A stretch of DNA of 64,000 nt from Flavobacterium supellecticarium (GCF_004801375.1 NZ_SSNZ01000001.1:186001-250000), one strand, 5' to 3'; shown: positions 43,257-51,491, counted from the first letter of the stretch. A program made the numbers and translations. Notes: a model not told the origin generated them from the sequence alone.

Positions 43257-43285
43257 AAACACCATTGAAAACAATGGTGTTTTTG
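43257..43285 (+). terminator. Terminator-like hairpin
   Basis: AACACCATTG-AAAA-CAATGGTGTT followed by T-run. On the other strand it also lies 3' of the DsbA-like gene, so it can serve both sides. Confidence 0.75.
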
Positions 43286-43328
43286 AGTTTAGCAGAAACT
43301 TTTATAGCATTCGACTAAAAGCGTATGC

Positions 43329-44315
43329 TTACTTTTTCAGGTATAAAGCACCGGTTTTGATTACTTTTTTATTCAAAGTACCATCCGCAGTATATTTTTC
43401 AAGAATAACTACCGCCTGGCTTACTGGTATATCCAATAGCTCGGCATATTCCCGTACGGAAAGCGTAGGATAATGATCAAATAACGCTAGTGGATTGTTG
43501 TTCGTTATTTTTTTCTTTTTAGCCTCCGGGTATAAGGCTAAAAGCGCATTTTCGAGGGAAGTGTATGGCTTCGAACCATAAACCGTCAGTTTATTGCCGT
43601 CACCATCCGAAAAAAATAAGGTTGGAAATCCTCTTACGCCCAATTGACGCGCCAGTTGTAAATCGTCCTGGAAATGTTTTTTCGCATCAGTATCGTAATC
43701 CTGTTTTAATTTTTTGGTATCCAAACCAGCCAGTTGGGCACATAAAACAATATTGTCCCATTTGGCGATATTCATTTTCTCTAAATACAGTTTTTCGCGC
43801 AGTATTCTCATAAATGTTATCGCTTTGTTTTTATCCTGTATTTGTGCCGCTTTCATTGCGATACAAGACGGATAAGAGGAATCCAATGGATCTTCCAACC
43901 ATACAGCGCCATCGATTGGCATTTGATAGTGTAAACTGGCTTCATGCCAATGGTGTGCCACATCGCTGGGTTTGCTAATGCCACCGCTGTTATAACTCCA
44001 GTCGGGTAAAAGGCCGCCCATACGGTAATCGATCTCAATGTAGGCACCGTATTCTAGTTTTAGCTTGCGCAATTGCGGTTCGATTCCCCAACAGGACGAA
44101 CAAATAGGATCGGTATAATAAATTATTTTGACCGGTTTGTTATCGACAGGAATGCTTGTGGATTGTCCGGGTGTGGCCACCGAAGGCATTTCACAGAATC
44201 CGGTTTCCGGATCACATAATAACGGATTGGTTTTGTTTTCAGTCATTTTTGAATGGGGTTGCGATTGACAACTCATACTGCCAATCAGAATTAATAGTAA
44301 GGATAGTAACTTCAT
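43329..44315 (-). CDS. DsbA-family thioredoxin-fold lipoprotein
   Basis: A 328-residue protein from the ATG at 44313-44315 with a lipoprotein signal (MKLLSLLLILIGSMSCQSQ, lipid Cys16). The thioredoxin-like domain holds the CxxC site IYYTDPICSSCWGIEPQLRKL and the inserted helical domain of the DsbA/FrnE/SpxH group, and the cis-Pro loop LGVRGFPTLFF. A C-terminal extension (about 60 residues) is winged-helix-like (LSVREYAELLDIPVSQAVVILEKYTADGTLNKKVIKTGALYL). Envelope thiol-disulfide exchange is likely. It is divergent from an HxlR regulator and both share an operator region. Confidence 0.82.
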   Translation of the reverse strand: MKLLSLLLILIGSMSCQSQPHSKMTENKTNPLLCDPETGFCEMPSVATPGQSTSIPVDNKPVKIIYYTDPICSSCWGIEPQLRKLKLEYGAYIEIDYRMGGLLPDWSYNSGGISKPSDVAHHWHEASLHYQMPIDGAVWLEDPLDSSYPSCIAMKAAQIQDKNKAITFMRILREKLYLEKMNIAKWDNIVLCAQLAGLDTKKLKQDYDTDAKKHFQDDLQLARQLGVRGFPTLFFSDGDGNKLTVYGSKPYTSLENALLALYPEAKKKKITNNNPLALFDHYPTLSVREYAELLDIPVSQAVVILEKYTADGTLNKKVIKTGALYLKK

Positions 44316-44341
44316 GAATTTGATTGCTAATAAATTTGTAG

Positions 44342-44376
44342 CTTTGATACAAAGTTTGAAAGAATTTTGATACAAG
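44342..44376. promoter_or_regulatory. Two operator-like boxes between the dsbA-like and hxlR-like genes
   Basis: CTTTG-ATA-CAAAG, a perfect 13-base inverted repeat, lies at 44342-44354, and TTTGATACAA recurs at 44366-44375, 23 bases after its first occurrence (44343). A -7 box TAAATTTG at 44331-44338 reads toward hxlR, so box one would sit at the start of transcription. Probable HxlR binding sites, giving autoregulation and control of the lipoprotein. Confidence 0.6.
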
Positions 44377-44394
44377 TCAACTAGTCTGAAAAAG

Positions 44395-44709
44395 ATGACT
44401 ATGGAAAAAGAACCAAATGCCACTTACGATTGCCCGGCTGAGGCATTGTTAAAGCTCTTATCCGGAAAATATAAATTGCAGGTACTTCGCCAGGCGCTGG
44501 AGGGACCTGTACGGTTTAACACGTTGTTACGGATGATAAAAGGCGCCAATAAGCAGACCATCTCGGTTGCCTTACGCGAATTGGAAGAAATCGGCTTACT
44601 GGAAAAGAAAGTGATTCAGCAAAAGCCGCTTCATATTGAATACAATCTAACGGAAAAAGGGCTTTCGCTCGTACCGATTTTCAAACAATTAGAATTGACT
44701 TCCGAATAA
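44395..44709 (+). CDS. HxlR-family transcriptional regulator
   Basis: A 104-residue winged-helix regulator. The motif CPAEALLKLLSGKYKLQVLRQALEGPVRFNTLLRMIKGANKQTISVALRELEEIGLLEKKV is the full HxlR domain, with the conserved N-terminal Cys (Cys13) that many family members use to sense electrophiles or redox state. Met3 is an alternative start. It is divergent from the DsbA-like lipoprotein and shares operator-like boxes with it, so a redox-responsive switch is likely. The SMI1 gene starts one base after its stop. Confidence 0.88.
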   Translation: MTMEKEPNATYDCPAEALLKLLSGKYKLQVLRQALEGPVRFNTLLRMIKGANKQTISVALRELEEIGLLEKKVIQQKPLHIEYNLTEKGLSLVPIFKQLELTSE

Positions 44710-44710
44710 A

Positions 44711-45121
44711 ATGATTGATTTTAGAATAGAAAATGAACGTATCACAGTAGAAGAATTAAATGAGTTTGAAGAAGAAACAGGGGTAACGTTACCTGAAGAT
44801 TATCGGGTTCATATGCTACAATATAATGGAGGCTCTCCTTTTAGTTATTATCTTTATTTTGGAGAACCAGACGATGGTATCCTTCTTTTCCGTTTTAAGT
44901 CTATAAAATATGGTGCGCCACTAGTAGAAAAGCAAGATTATTTACCGGAAAATTATCTTAGTATCGGTTATATAGAAGCCGGTTATTTGGCAATGTCCCT
45001 AGATAAAAAGGAATATGGAAGTATTTTTGTTTATTATTCGGAAGTCGAGTTGACAAAAATAGCAGCATCTTTTACCGCGTTTTTAGATGGTCTGGTCGAT
45101 TATACTGCTACTTTTGAATAA
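44711..45121 (+). CDS. SMI1/KNR4-family protein
   Basis: A 136-residue acidic protein with the SUKH/SMI1 fold pattern: EELNEFEEETGVTLPEDYRVHMLQYNGGSPF at the start and LTKIAASFTAFLDGLVD at the end. SUKH proteins are common immunity proteins against polymorphic toxins, but many are housekeeping. No toxin gene is adjacent; the gene directly follows the HxlR regulator. I assign only the family. Confidence 0.85.
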   Translation: MIDFRIENERITVEELNEFEEETGVTLPEDYRVHMLQYNGGSPFSYYLYFGEPDDGILLFRFKSIKYGAPLVEKQDYLPENYLSIGYIEAGYLAMSLDKKEYGSIFVYYSEVELTKIAASFTAFLDGLVDYTATFE

Positions 45122-45305
45122 TTTGTTTTTAACCGTTATATAATTTTGCGCGTAATTAGCTGCCTTTTCTGTTTTTTTAAAGGAAGCATTTTCGAAACCT
45201 AAACAGAAGATACTGGTAATAAGTATATTAGGGTTAACGTCAGGATTAATATAGATTGAGCAAAAGTGAATCGAATAAAAAAGAATATTTTTTTTGGGAA
45301 AAGCC

Positions 45306-45335
45306 TTGTGAAACCGGATATCTTGCCTATATTTG
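45306..45335 (+). promoter_or_regulatory. Promoter of tRNA-Val copy 2 (TTG-N19-TATATTTG)
   Basis: TTG at 45306-45308, 19 bases, TATATTTG at 45328-45335; same structure and leader start as the copy-1 promoter. Confidence 0.85.
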
Positions 45336-45377
45336 CACCCGTAATCAGGAATATAATTGCGGATTACGAAAGCATAA

Positions 45378-45452
45378 GGGCGATTAGCTCAGCTGGTTCA
45401 GAGCACCTCGTTTACACCGAGGGGGTCGGGGGTTCGAACCCCTCATCGCCCA
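45378..45452 (+). tRNA. tRNA-Val (anticodon UAC), copy 2
   Basis: 75 bases identical to the tRNA-Val at 10567, anticodon TAC in CCTCG-TTTACAC-CGAGG. The 3' neighbour is CAAAGG, so CCA is not encoded. It is followed by its own terminator and an accessory locus. Confidence 0.97.
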
Positions 45453-45460
45453 CAAAGGAA

Positions 45461-45486
45461 ACTCCAACATTTATGTTGGATTTTTT
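45461..45486 (+). terminator. Terminator of tRNA-Val copy 2
   Basis: TCCAACAT-TT-ATGTTGGA followed by six T. Confidence 0.85.
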
Positions 45487-45511
45487 GATTTTTATACCTT
45501 TTTCGATTAGT

Positions 45512-45568
45512 TCAGCTGGTTTATAGTATTCTGGCTTTCTTAGTAAGCGCGGATTACAAATCCGCGCT
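45512..45568 (+). repeat. tRNA-like fragment and perfect palindrome
   Basis: A stretch resembling a tRNA 5' half (CGATTAGTTCAGCTGGTTTA, compare the tRNA-Val D-arm) runs into AGCGCGGATT-ACA-AATCCGCGCT at 45546-45568, a perfect 10-base palindrome. Such GC-rich palindromes in AT-rich DNA look like REP-type repeats moved by REP-associated transposases; none is present here. From 45569 to 45848 I see only AT-rich sequence. Confidence 0.5.
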
Positions 45569-45848
45569 ATCGGCATTACTTCATTTACCGTATTAAATAT
45601 TTTTTTATAATCATTCAAAATATCTAATATAGTAGAAAAGCACACTTTCCCTGTTTTTAATATTTTGATAATGATTAAATTAGGTAAAAACACGTATTGC
45701 TTTATTATCTATAAATTACGTTCTTTCATTTCCAATAGTATTATTTTGTCAGAGTATATAAAGTCGATAAACAAAATAATAAAAAGGTAATTCGATTTAT
45801 AATCGTTATGGGAGTTGGTAAAATGAAATAAACTTTAATTTACGTAAT

Positions 45849-46415
45849 ATGATAGCTCAATTATTTAAAGAAAATTTGTCGTTAGTTATCTCAGCAATTT
45901 CATTGCTTATTGCAAGCCTTTCCTTTTTTTTATCGTATAAAAATTGGAAAATGGCAAAGGCTAAATTTGGTGAAGAAAAAAGAAATCTTTTTTTTAATTT
46001 TTCAAGAGGAATTGAGAGTCTCAAAAGCATTTATTTAATATTTCATTCCTTACAAATTAAAAATTTAAAAACAATTACAATTGAAAATCTAAAAGCTGAC
46101 AAATTGGTTTTAGAAAAAATATTGAAAGCATTAGAATCTAGTGAAAATCATTTGATTTATTCCAATATTACACAACTGGCATATTTTAATTTGTTAAGGG
46201 AGATTCCGATAGTAATAGCTGAAATTAATCACACTAAAAAATTGGAATTTATTGAATTAAATAGTCTTTCGACAAAAATTGGTTTCTTGTATTATAATGC
46301 CTATTTAATGCAACCTACTGTTTATCCTAAAAAATATAATTTGCCAAACTTCTCGAAGGAAAAAGATTTTGTAACGTATTTCAATGACTTAGTTTATAAT
46401 AAGCAAATTGACTAG
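45849..46415 (+). CDS. Hypothetical protein with N-terminal membrane helix
   Basis: A 188-residue protein with one hydrophobic segment (residues 10-30, LSLVISAISLLIASLSFFLSY) and a soluble helical remainder rich in Lys, Leu and Asn. The pattern (short anchor, then KNWKMAKAKFGEEKRN and long helices) is common in small accessory proteins of defence islands. I do not recognise a family. It lies between tRNA-Val copy 2 and the large KAP NTPase gene on the same strand, 337 bases upstream of it, so any functional link is uncertain. Confidence 0.6.
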   Translation: MIAQLFKENLSLVISAISLLIASLSFFLSYKNWKMAKAKFGEEKRNLFFNFSRGIESLKSIYLIFHSLQIKNLKTITIENLKADKLVLEKILKALESSENHLIYSNITQLAYFNLLREIPIVIAEINHTKKLEFIELNSLSTKIGFLYYNAYLMQPTVYPKKYNLPNFSKEKDFVTYFNDLVYNKQID

Positions 46416-46488
46416 TACTATATTCTCGTGATTGTTTGTCTACACTGAAACGACAACATTTCTATTGGCGTTTTTTGATCAAAAAAAA

Positions 46489-46623
46489 TCAAAACGGTTT
46501 GATTAAACAATTCCGGCAATTTTCGGGAGCTTCGTAATGATCACCTTTAAAGAGAATCAATTTACTATATTTTCCAAGGGCGACGCAGGTCATTATGTAC
46601 GTTAAGTCGATTTTCAGTACCAT
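46489..46623 (-). CDS. Possible small protein (44 residues) with CxxC
   Basis: ATG at 46621-46623 on the minus strand opens a 44-codon frame: it begins MVLKIDLTYIMTCVALGKYS and ends with PENCRNCLIKPF. It has a CxxC pair and a compact strand-like pattern. It lies in the otherwise empty gap before the KAP gene, opposite in direction. There is no clear promoter and no homologue that I recognise; it could be the end of a decayed gene. Confidence 0.3.
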   Translation of the reverse strand: MVLKIDLTYIMTCVALGKYSKLILFKGDHYEAPENCRNCLIKPF

Positions 46624-46752
46624 AACTTTTCGGACCTTTAATCCCTTTTCGAATTGGAAACTGTAAAATGATCAAATTTCAGTATTCTAAACTATTTATC
46701 ACAATTGTGTTACATTTTATATTAACGACCAACCACTCTTTTCTTTAGTACT

Positions 46753-49700
46753 ATGAAAATTTCGTATCAGATTGCTTTTAATGTTCCACCGACAGAGGCT
46801 TCACTGGCAATTGTCTCCATAGATGAAATAGGTATCCCAGGAGCTCTGAACACTTTTGTCTTAAATGAATATGGCTATGATCAGAAAATACTGAAACAGC
46901 TGGATCTTAAAAAAGGCTACGATCTTTTTCAGTTAAATGAAAAGAGGATACTTTTTGTTGTTACAGTTGCCCAAAGGAGAGATACTAAGGTATTGCTTAG
47001 AGAAAATCTGTTGAAAGCTATAAAAAATAATCTCAATGTTTTCGAAAATGGTAGAGCATGGTTACCACTCATGGGAACAGGAGTTGGCGGACTTACATAT
47101 CAGGAAAGTTGGGAACTTATTTTAAGTGTTTTTAATGAGTTAAAAGATATAAATTCAGGACAGGAACTTAATTTAGTAGTGGCACTTCCGGATGATGAGA
47201 AAGCAAAAGAGTTTTACGATGAATTGTCCTCCGAAAGAAATCATGATACGACTAGTAAGGTGATGGAGTTAATCAAGTCCGAAGGACTCAGCGTTTTTTT
47301 AGTAGGTTCATCTTGGGATGGCAATGATCAGGCAGAACGTTTTTATAGTGAGGGAATATGGGAAAGTGGATACGATGAAAAGTACAGCCATATTATTAAT
47401 AGGATAAAAGGAGGAGACATAGTAATCCACAAATCGACTTATTCAACCAGAGATGGTAGAAATTTTTTAAGATTTAAGGGATTTGGAATTGTCAAAGGAA
47501 ATTTTAACAACGGAATGCGTGTGGCCGTGGAGTGGTTACTAAGAGATTTTAAAATTGATATAGAAGATCTCGGATATTATCGTACTACAATTGCAGAGCC
47601 TTCTATCGTAGACGTTGCAACGATCCTAAGCCATATTAATGCAGATAGTATAAAAGTGCTTCTTGAATTTCTAGCGCCTGAGGAAGTAACGGATTCGACG
47701 CATATAGCAGGATTGGCGAGCGACGCGGATTCGGGAGAGGATTATCTGGATATTATGCCCGATGTAAATGCCTTTGCTTTGCTTTTGGCTGCAAAGAGCT
47801 TTCAGCCACCCCTAGCCACGGCATTGTTGGGGCGTTGGGGTTCTGGTAAAAGTTTTTTTATGAAGAAACTGAGGACACAAATTGAAAAGTTATCGGATTC
47901 GGATAATGGCTATTTCTGTGAAGGAATTATACATGTCCATTTCAATGCTTGGTCGTATATGGATGCTAATTTATGGGCAAGTATCACAACAAGGATTTTT
48001 GAAGGACTTCATTATTATATAACGAATGACAGTGATGCAAAAAATCATATAAATGAAATTGAAAAACGACTTACAAAAGATCTTTCTGTTACCAAACAGG
48101 AATTGTCAGGGCTTGAAGGACAGAAGAGCGAAATAGAAAATCAGCTTAAGGAGCTGGAAACAAAAAAAATTACAACAAAAACAGAATTAGATAAAAAGAT
48201 AGAGGAACTTCGAAAAAGGTCACTCAAACAAGTATTAGAAAGTGTAGATAATGAATTTAAAGTAAAGGATAAAATCGAGAACGCACTTTCAGAGAACAAA
48301 AGTGTAGTTGAAAGTATCGATGATTTCAAAAAAATTGTTCCTGAGGAATATTGGTCAAAACCTGAGCAAATGTACAAAAAGTTGCGTTCTGTTCCCGGGA
48401 CAGTTAAGCTTTTCACTACAGCGCAAACTGCAAAAGTGAATAGAATATGGTTTACGATTACTGTTGCACTATTTATCGGCGTTCCTGTTCTGTTATGGTT
48501 TTTAAAGGATTATATCGATTCTCACAGTTTTATTCCGGGTCCCGGTTTCTGGCTTGCGGTTACATATATTGGAGGATTTTATGTCAATGCCGTTAAATTT
48601 TATCGTAGTGCAAAGCCCTTTTTTGCCAAAATGTGGAAGATTAAAGAGGATTATGTCATGCGCAGAGACAATGCCCTATTTGAATTTAACCAGCAGGAAA
48701 AGGCGCTTACGGTTGAAATCGAAAATAAAAAGAATGAGCTTGAAGCTGTAACCAGCCAGATTAGTAAGGTAGAAATTGTAAAATCAACAGTGGAGTTTAA
48801 GATCGGTAATGCTTTGTCAACAGAAGCATTATATGAATTCATAGAGAAGAGATGCCAAAGTGAAGACTATAAAAAGCACTTAGGTTTGGTTTCAACAATA
48901 CGTAAAGATTTTGAAATACTAAGTGACTTGTTTACCGGTCACAATCAGGAAATTTCTGATACCGAAGACGGTAAAAAGTTCAGTGAATTATTTAACCGGC
49001 CTTTAGAGCGTATCGTACTTTATATAGATGATTTAGACAGATGTCCGGAAGACAGAGTGGTAGAAGTTCTTGAGGCCGTGAATCTCTTAATGGCGTTTCC
49101 TCTGTTTATTATTGTTGTTGGAGTTGATCCTGTCTGGGTGAAGAATGCCTTAGTATCTAAATACAAGAGACAGTTTGGAAGCAATGATAAAGAGTATCAG
49201 AATATAGATCCCGGAAGTTACCTTGAAAAGATTTTTCAGATACCTTTTCATTTAAGAATGGCAGACACTACTAATATAAAAAGTATGCTTAGAGGACTTG
49301 TTCAGGTACAGACACTTGCAACCCCGACGGTTTCTCAAACGGAACAGCCAGCTGTGACAGAGAATACGGAAATTCAGGCGATGAATCAAAATGAAAGTAG
49401 TCAGCAACAGGCGCCTGTTATTATAAATTCTTCGGGTATTTCAGATCAGATTGTATTTAAAGCATTAAATTTTTCCGAAATTGAAATAGCAAATATTGAG
49501 CAGATAGCTGTAATATTAGGTAGCAGTCCAAGGCTGATCAAACGGTTTGTAAATATTTATCGTATAGTCAAGTCCCATGATTATATCAGCAGGGAAAGCG
49601 CAATTAAGGAAAAAGATCTAGAAGTTATATTGTTTGTCCTGGCACTTTGTCTGGGAAAATATAAAAAGCTTATCGAACCGCTGGACGTTTTTCTGGGAAC

Positions 49701-49884
49701 CGCAGAAGATACGGCCATGTTTTCATCGTTTCTCGGTTCTATTGATGAATCATTTAAAAGCACTCAAAGTGAAAGAAAAGAACTTTCTTCTTTATTAGAA
49801 GAAAAACTGCCACATTTTATGCAGGAAGAAATCGGTAACATTAAGAAACATATTCGTTTTATAAGAAGGTTTGCCTTGGAATAA
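46753..49884 (+). CDS. Macro-like / PUA-like / KAP-family P-loop NTPase fusion
   Basis: A 1043-residue protein. Residues 1-165 resemble a macro domain (AWLPLMGTGVGGLTYQES). Residues about 184-296 (VGSSWDGNDQAERFYSEGIW, INRIKGGDIVIHKS, LRFKGFGIVKG) look like a PUA/EVE-type modified-base reader. From about 330 a KAP NTPase follows: Walker A GRWGSGKS near 360, VHFNAWSYMDANLWAS near 394, coiled coils (about 435-500 and 645-690), two membrane helices (about 563-617), Walker B VLYIDDLDRCPEDR near 754 and IIVVGVDP. KAP NTPases are membrane-associated and occur in anti-phage contexts. The N-terminal assignments are tentative, the KAP part firm. Anti-phage function is inferred. Confidence 0.85.
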   Translation: MKISYQIAFNVPPTEASLAIVSIDEIGIPGALNTFVLNEYGYDQKILKQLDLKKGYDLFQLNEKRILFVVTVAQRRDTKVLLRENLLKAIKNNLNVFENGRAWLPLMGTGVGGLTYQESWELILSVFNELKDINSGQELNLVVALPDDEKAKEFYDELSSERNHDTTSKVMELIKSEGLSVFLVGSSWDGNDQAERFYSEGIWESGYDEKYSHIINRIKGGDIVIHKSTYSTRDGRNFLRFKGFGIVKGNFNNGMRVAVEWLLRDFKIDIEDLGYYRTTIAEPSIVDVATILSHINADSIKVLLEFLAPEEVTDSTHIAGLASDADSGEDYLDIMPDVNAFALLLAAKSFQPPLATALLGRWGSGKSFFMKKLRTQIEKLSDSDNGYFCEGIIHVHFNAWSYMDANLWASITTRIFEGLHYYITNDSDAKNHINEIEKRLTKDLSVTKQELSGLEGQKSEIENQLKELETKKITTKTELDKKIEELRKRSLKQVLESVDNEFKVKDKIENALSENKSVVESIDDFKKIVPEEYWSKPEQMYKKLRSVPGTVKLFTTAQTAKVNRIWFTITVALFIGVPVLLWFLKDYIDSHSFIPGPGFWLAVTYIGGFYVNAVKFYRSAKPFFAKMWKIKEDYVMRRDNALFEFNQQEKALTVEIENKKNELEAVTSQISKVEIVKSTVEFKIGNALSTEALYEFIEKRCQSEDYKKHLGLVSTIRKDFEILSDLFTGHNQEISDTEDGKKFSELFNRPLERIVLYIDDLDRCPEDRVVEVLEAVNLLMAFPLFIIVVGVDPVWVKNALVSKYKRQFGSNDKEYQNIDPGSYLEKIFQIPFHLRMADTTNIKSMLRGLVQVQTLATPTVSQTEQPAVTENTEIQAMNQNESSQQQAPVIINSSGISDQIVFKALNFSEIEIANIEQIAVILGSSPRLIKRFVNIYRIVKSHDYISRESAIKEKDLEVILFVLALCLGKYKKLIEPLDVFLGTAEDTAMFSSFLGSIDESFKSTQSERKELSSLLEEKLPHFMQEEIGNIKKHIRFIRRFALE

Positions 49885-49954
49885 ACGGATAACATAATTA
49901 AAATATAAATAAGATGTTCGTCGGCTACAACACCTTACAACCCACAAAAGAAAA

Positions 49955-49981
49955 CACCAACATCTCTGTTGGCGTTTTTTT
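49955..49981 (+). terminator. Terminator after the KAP gene
   Basis: CACCAAC-ATCTCT-GTTGGCG and a T-run. The sequence from CCCACAAA to this hairpin resembles the 3' flank of the tRNA-Val genes. Confidence 0.75.
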
Positions 49982-49989
49982 GTTTTAAA

Positions 49990-50026
49990 GACACTATCCC
50001 AAAAAGTGTGTAAGTGAGACACTACC
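49990..50026. repeat. Possible insertion-sequence end remnant
   Basis: GACACTATCCCAAAAAGTG followed by TGTAAGTGAGACACTACC has the look of a transposon terminal repeat (short GACACTA direct/inverted units), but no transposase is near. Low certainty. Confidence 0.25.
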
Positions 50027-50040
50027 AAATCAAGATATAG

Positions 50041-50074
50041 AAAAAGCCCCGATGATAAACTCATCGGGGCTTTT
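50041..50074. terminator. Bidirectional terminator between KAP locus and ankyrin gene
   Basis: AAAAGCCCCGATGA-TAAAC-TCATCGGGGCTTTT, symmetric with A- and T-runs. Confidence 0.85.
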
Positions 50075-50108
50075 ATTTTATATTTATGGGGGATGATTTT
50101 CTATGTGC

Positions 50109-50143
50109 TACACCTGACCCGTTTTTAAAACGGGTCAGGTGTA
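50109..50143. repeat. Interspersed palindromic repeat, copy 1
   Basis: TACACCTGACCCGTTTT with AAAACGGGTCAGGTGTA around a central T: a near-perfect 35-base palindrome. It shares ACACCTGAC...GTCAGGTGT arms with copies at 51492, 59740, 60066 and 60850. Confidence 0.8.
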
Positions 50144-50151
50144 AAATACAA

Positions 50152-50634
50152 TTATTTCAAACTGTCGAAATAGGCAACAATTTCATCGGCTCCCATATCT
50201 TTAGCCGAATCGTAGGCGCTGTAATTTTCGGGATTGTCGCCAATAAACGGATTGGCTCCGGCTTCAATTATCAGTTTTATAAATTCCAGATCGTTTGTGT
50301 TAACGGCTTTCCAAAGCGCATCATTACCGTATTTATCTTTTAGGTGGATATCAGCTCCGTTTTTCAATAATAGTGTAGCGGTCTCTAAATTTTTTCCATC
50401 AATGGCCGACATCAGAGGCGAATAATTTTTGTCATACAGGGCATTGACATTTGCATTTCTCTGAATCAGGTAGTTAATGATTTCGATTCTGTTACGACTT
50501 ACAGCATGGTTTAATGGTGTTCCGTCAACCAAATTAATTTCGGTTGGATAGTCATCGAGCATTTTAATAACTACGTTACTGTCTTTTTCGGCCCGTATTG
50601 CCGATTTCAATTGTCTTTGTAATTCAATTTCCAT
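50152..50634 (-). CDS. Ankyrin-repeat protein
   Basis: A 160-residue soluble protein with about four ankyrin repeats: TPLNHAVSRNRIEIINYLIQRNANVN, SPLMSAIDGKNLETATLLLKNGADIH, DALWKAVNTNDLEFIKLIIEAGANPF, and a C-terminal partial unit. There is no signal peptide. Ankyrin repeats mediate protein binding; short bacterial versions sometimes act as immunity or regulatory proteins, for example next to catalases, but here the partner is unknown. It is 12 bases after the lipoprotein gene at 50647, probably one operon. Confidence 0.88.
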   Translation of the reverse strand: MEIELQRQLKSAIRAEKDSNVVIKMLDDYPTEINLVDGTPLNHAVSRNRIEIINYLIQRNANVNALYDKNYSPLMSAIDGKNLETATLLLKNGADIHLKDKYGNDALWKAVNTNDLEFIKLIIEAGANPFIGDNPENYSAYDSAKDMGADEIVAYFDSLK

Positions 50635-50646
50635 ATTATTAGTATA

Positions 50647-51471
50647 CTATTTTACTTCAAAATACTGTCCGGTAAAAGTATAAACGGTAAAATCCTTTGT
50701 TACACTTCCGTCATTGGCTACTACCGGAAGATAAATCCGTTTTTTCTGATCATCGTATTTGATTAATTTCAACGGTCGTTCCGGTCGGTCAACCACACTA
50801 AAAAAGTCAAAGTCAATGCGTAATTCTTTTACAAAACCTTCTTTTGTTTTAAACAGTTTGGTTTCTTTTTTTAATTCCCCATTTTCAATGCTAAAGACTT
50901 CGATCGACTGACTCACATCTTTGGAGGAATAAACTCCATTGCTAACCGCTAAATAATACGTTTTTGTACCGTTTTTTAGCGTGAACAGCTCCGAATAAAA
51001 CGGAATATAATCATCGTTTTCGGGATTTGTTTCTTCCGATAATTTTGCTTTTACTTTTGTCCCGGATTGGTATTGGAACAAATTCATAAAGTCCAGCATG
51101 GTACCGCCTTCCCAGGTATTCCAGCTGTAAATTTTAAATAAGGAATCACTACTGATCACAATATCGATATTTTCCTTTTTTAAAGAATCAAAAGGATAGC
51201 GAATGGACTCCGGATTTTTTGTCAGACTGTTTAAAAAGGCCGTTTGAAATTTTTCGTTCACCGTTTCTAAAGAATCAACTGGGATATCATTGCCATCGGA
51301 GTGATAGGCTACAATTTTTTGATACATTTTTTGCAACATGAGTTCTTCTTCTTTTAAATGAGAAACCTGTTGTGGCGTTTTTGGATCGGGTCTATCTACC
51401 TTTTTTTGCTTTTGGTCGCAACTATTTAAAAATAGAACCAGCAAAATGAATAATGAGTTGTGAATTTTCAT
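50647..51471 (-). CDS. Hypothetical lipoprotein upstream of the ankyrin gene
   Basis: A 274-residue protein with a lipoprotein signal (NSLFILLVLFLNSCDQKQKK, lipid Cys18). The mature part has helix-rich N-terminal 80 residues and a beta-rich C-terminal domain with repeated strands (YYLAVSNGVYSSKDVSQSIEVFS and LRIDFDFFSVVDRPERPLKLIKYDDQKKRIYLPVVANDGS). No family is recognised. Likely co-transcribed with the ankyrin gene. Confidence 0.7.
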   Translation of the reverse strand: MKIHNSLFILLVLFLNSCDQKQKKVDRPDPKTPQQVSHLKEEELMLQKMYQKIVAYHSDGNDIPVDSLETVNEKFQTAFLNSLTKNPESIRYPFDSLKKENIDIVISSDSLFKIYSWNTWEGGTMLDFMNLFQYQSGTKVKAKLSEETNPENDDYIPFYSELFTLKNGTKTYYLAVSNGVYSSKDVSQSIEVFSIENGELKKETKLFKTKEGFVKELRIDFDFFSVVDRPERPLKLIKYDDQKKRIYLPVVANDGSVTKDFTVYTFTGQYFEVK

Positions 51472-51491
51472 GGTGTTGTTATTTTTATGTC

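Noticed and set aside
45266..45526. Open frames across tRNA-Val copy 2 on both strands
   Set aside because: They run through the tRNA gene and its terminator, which account for the sequence.
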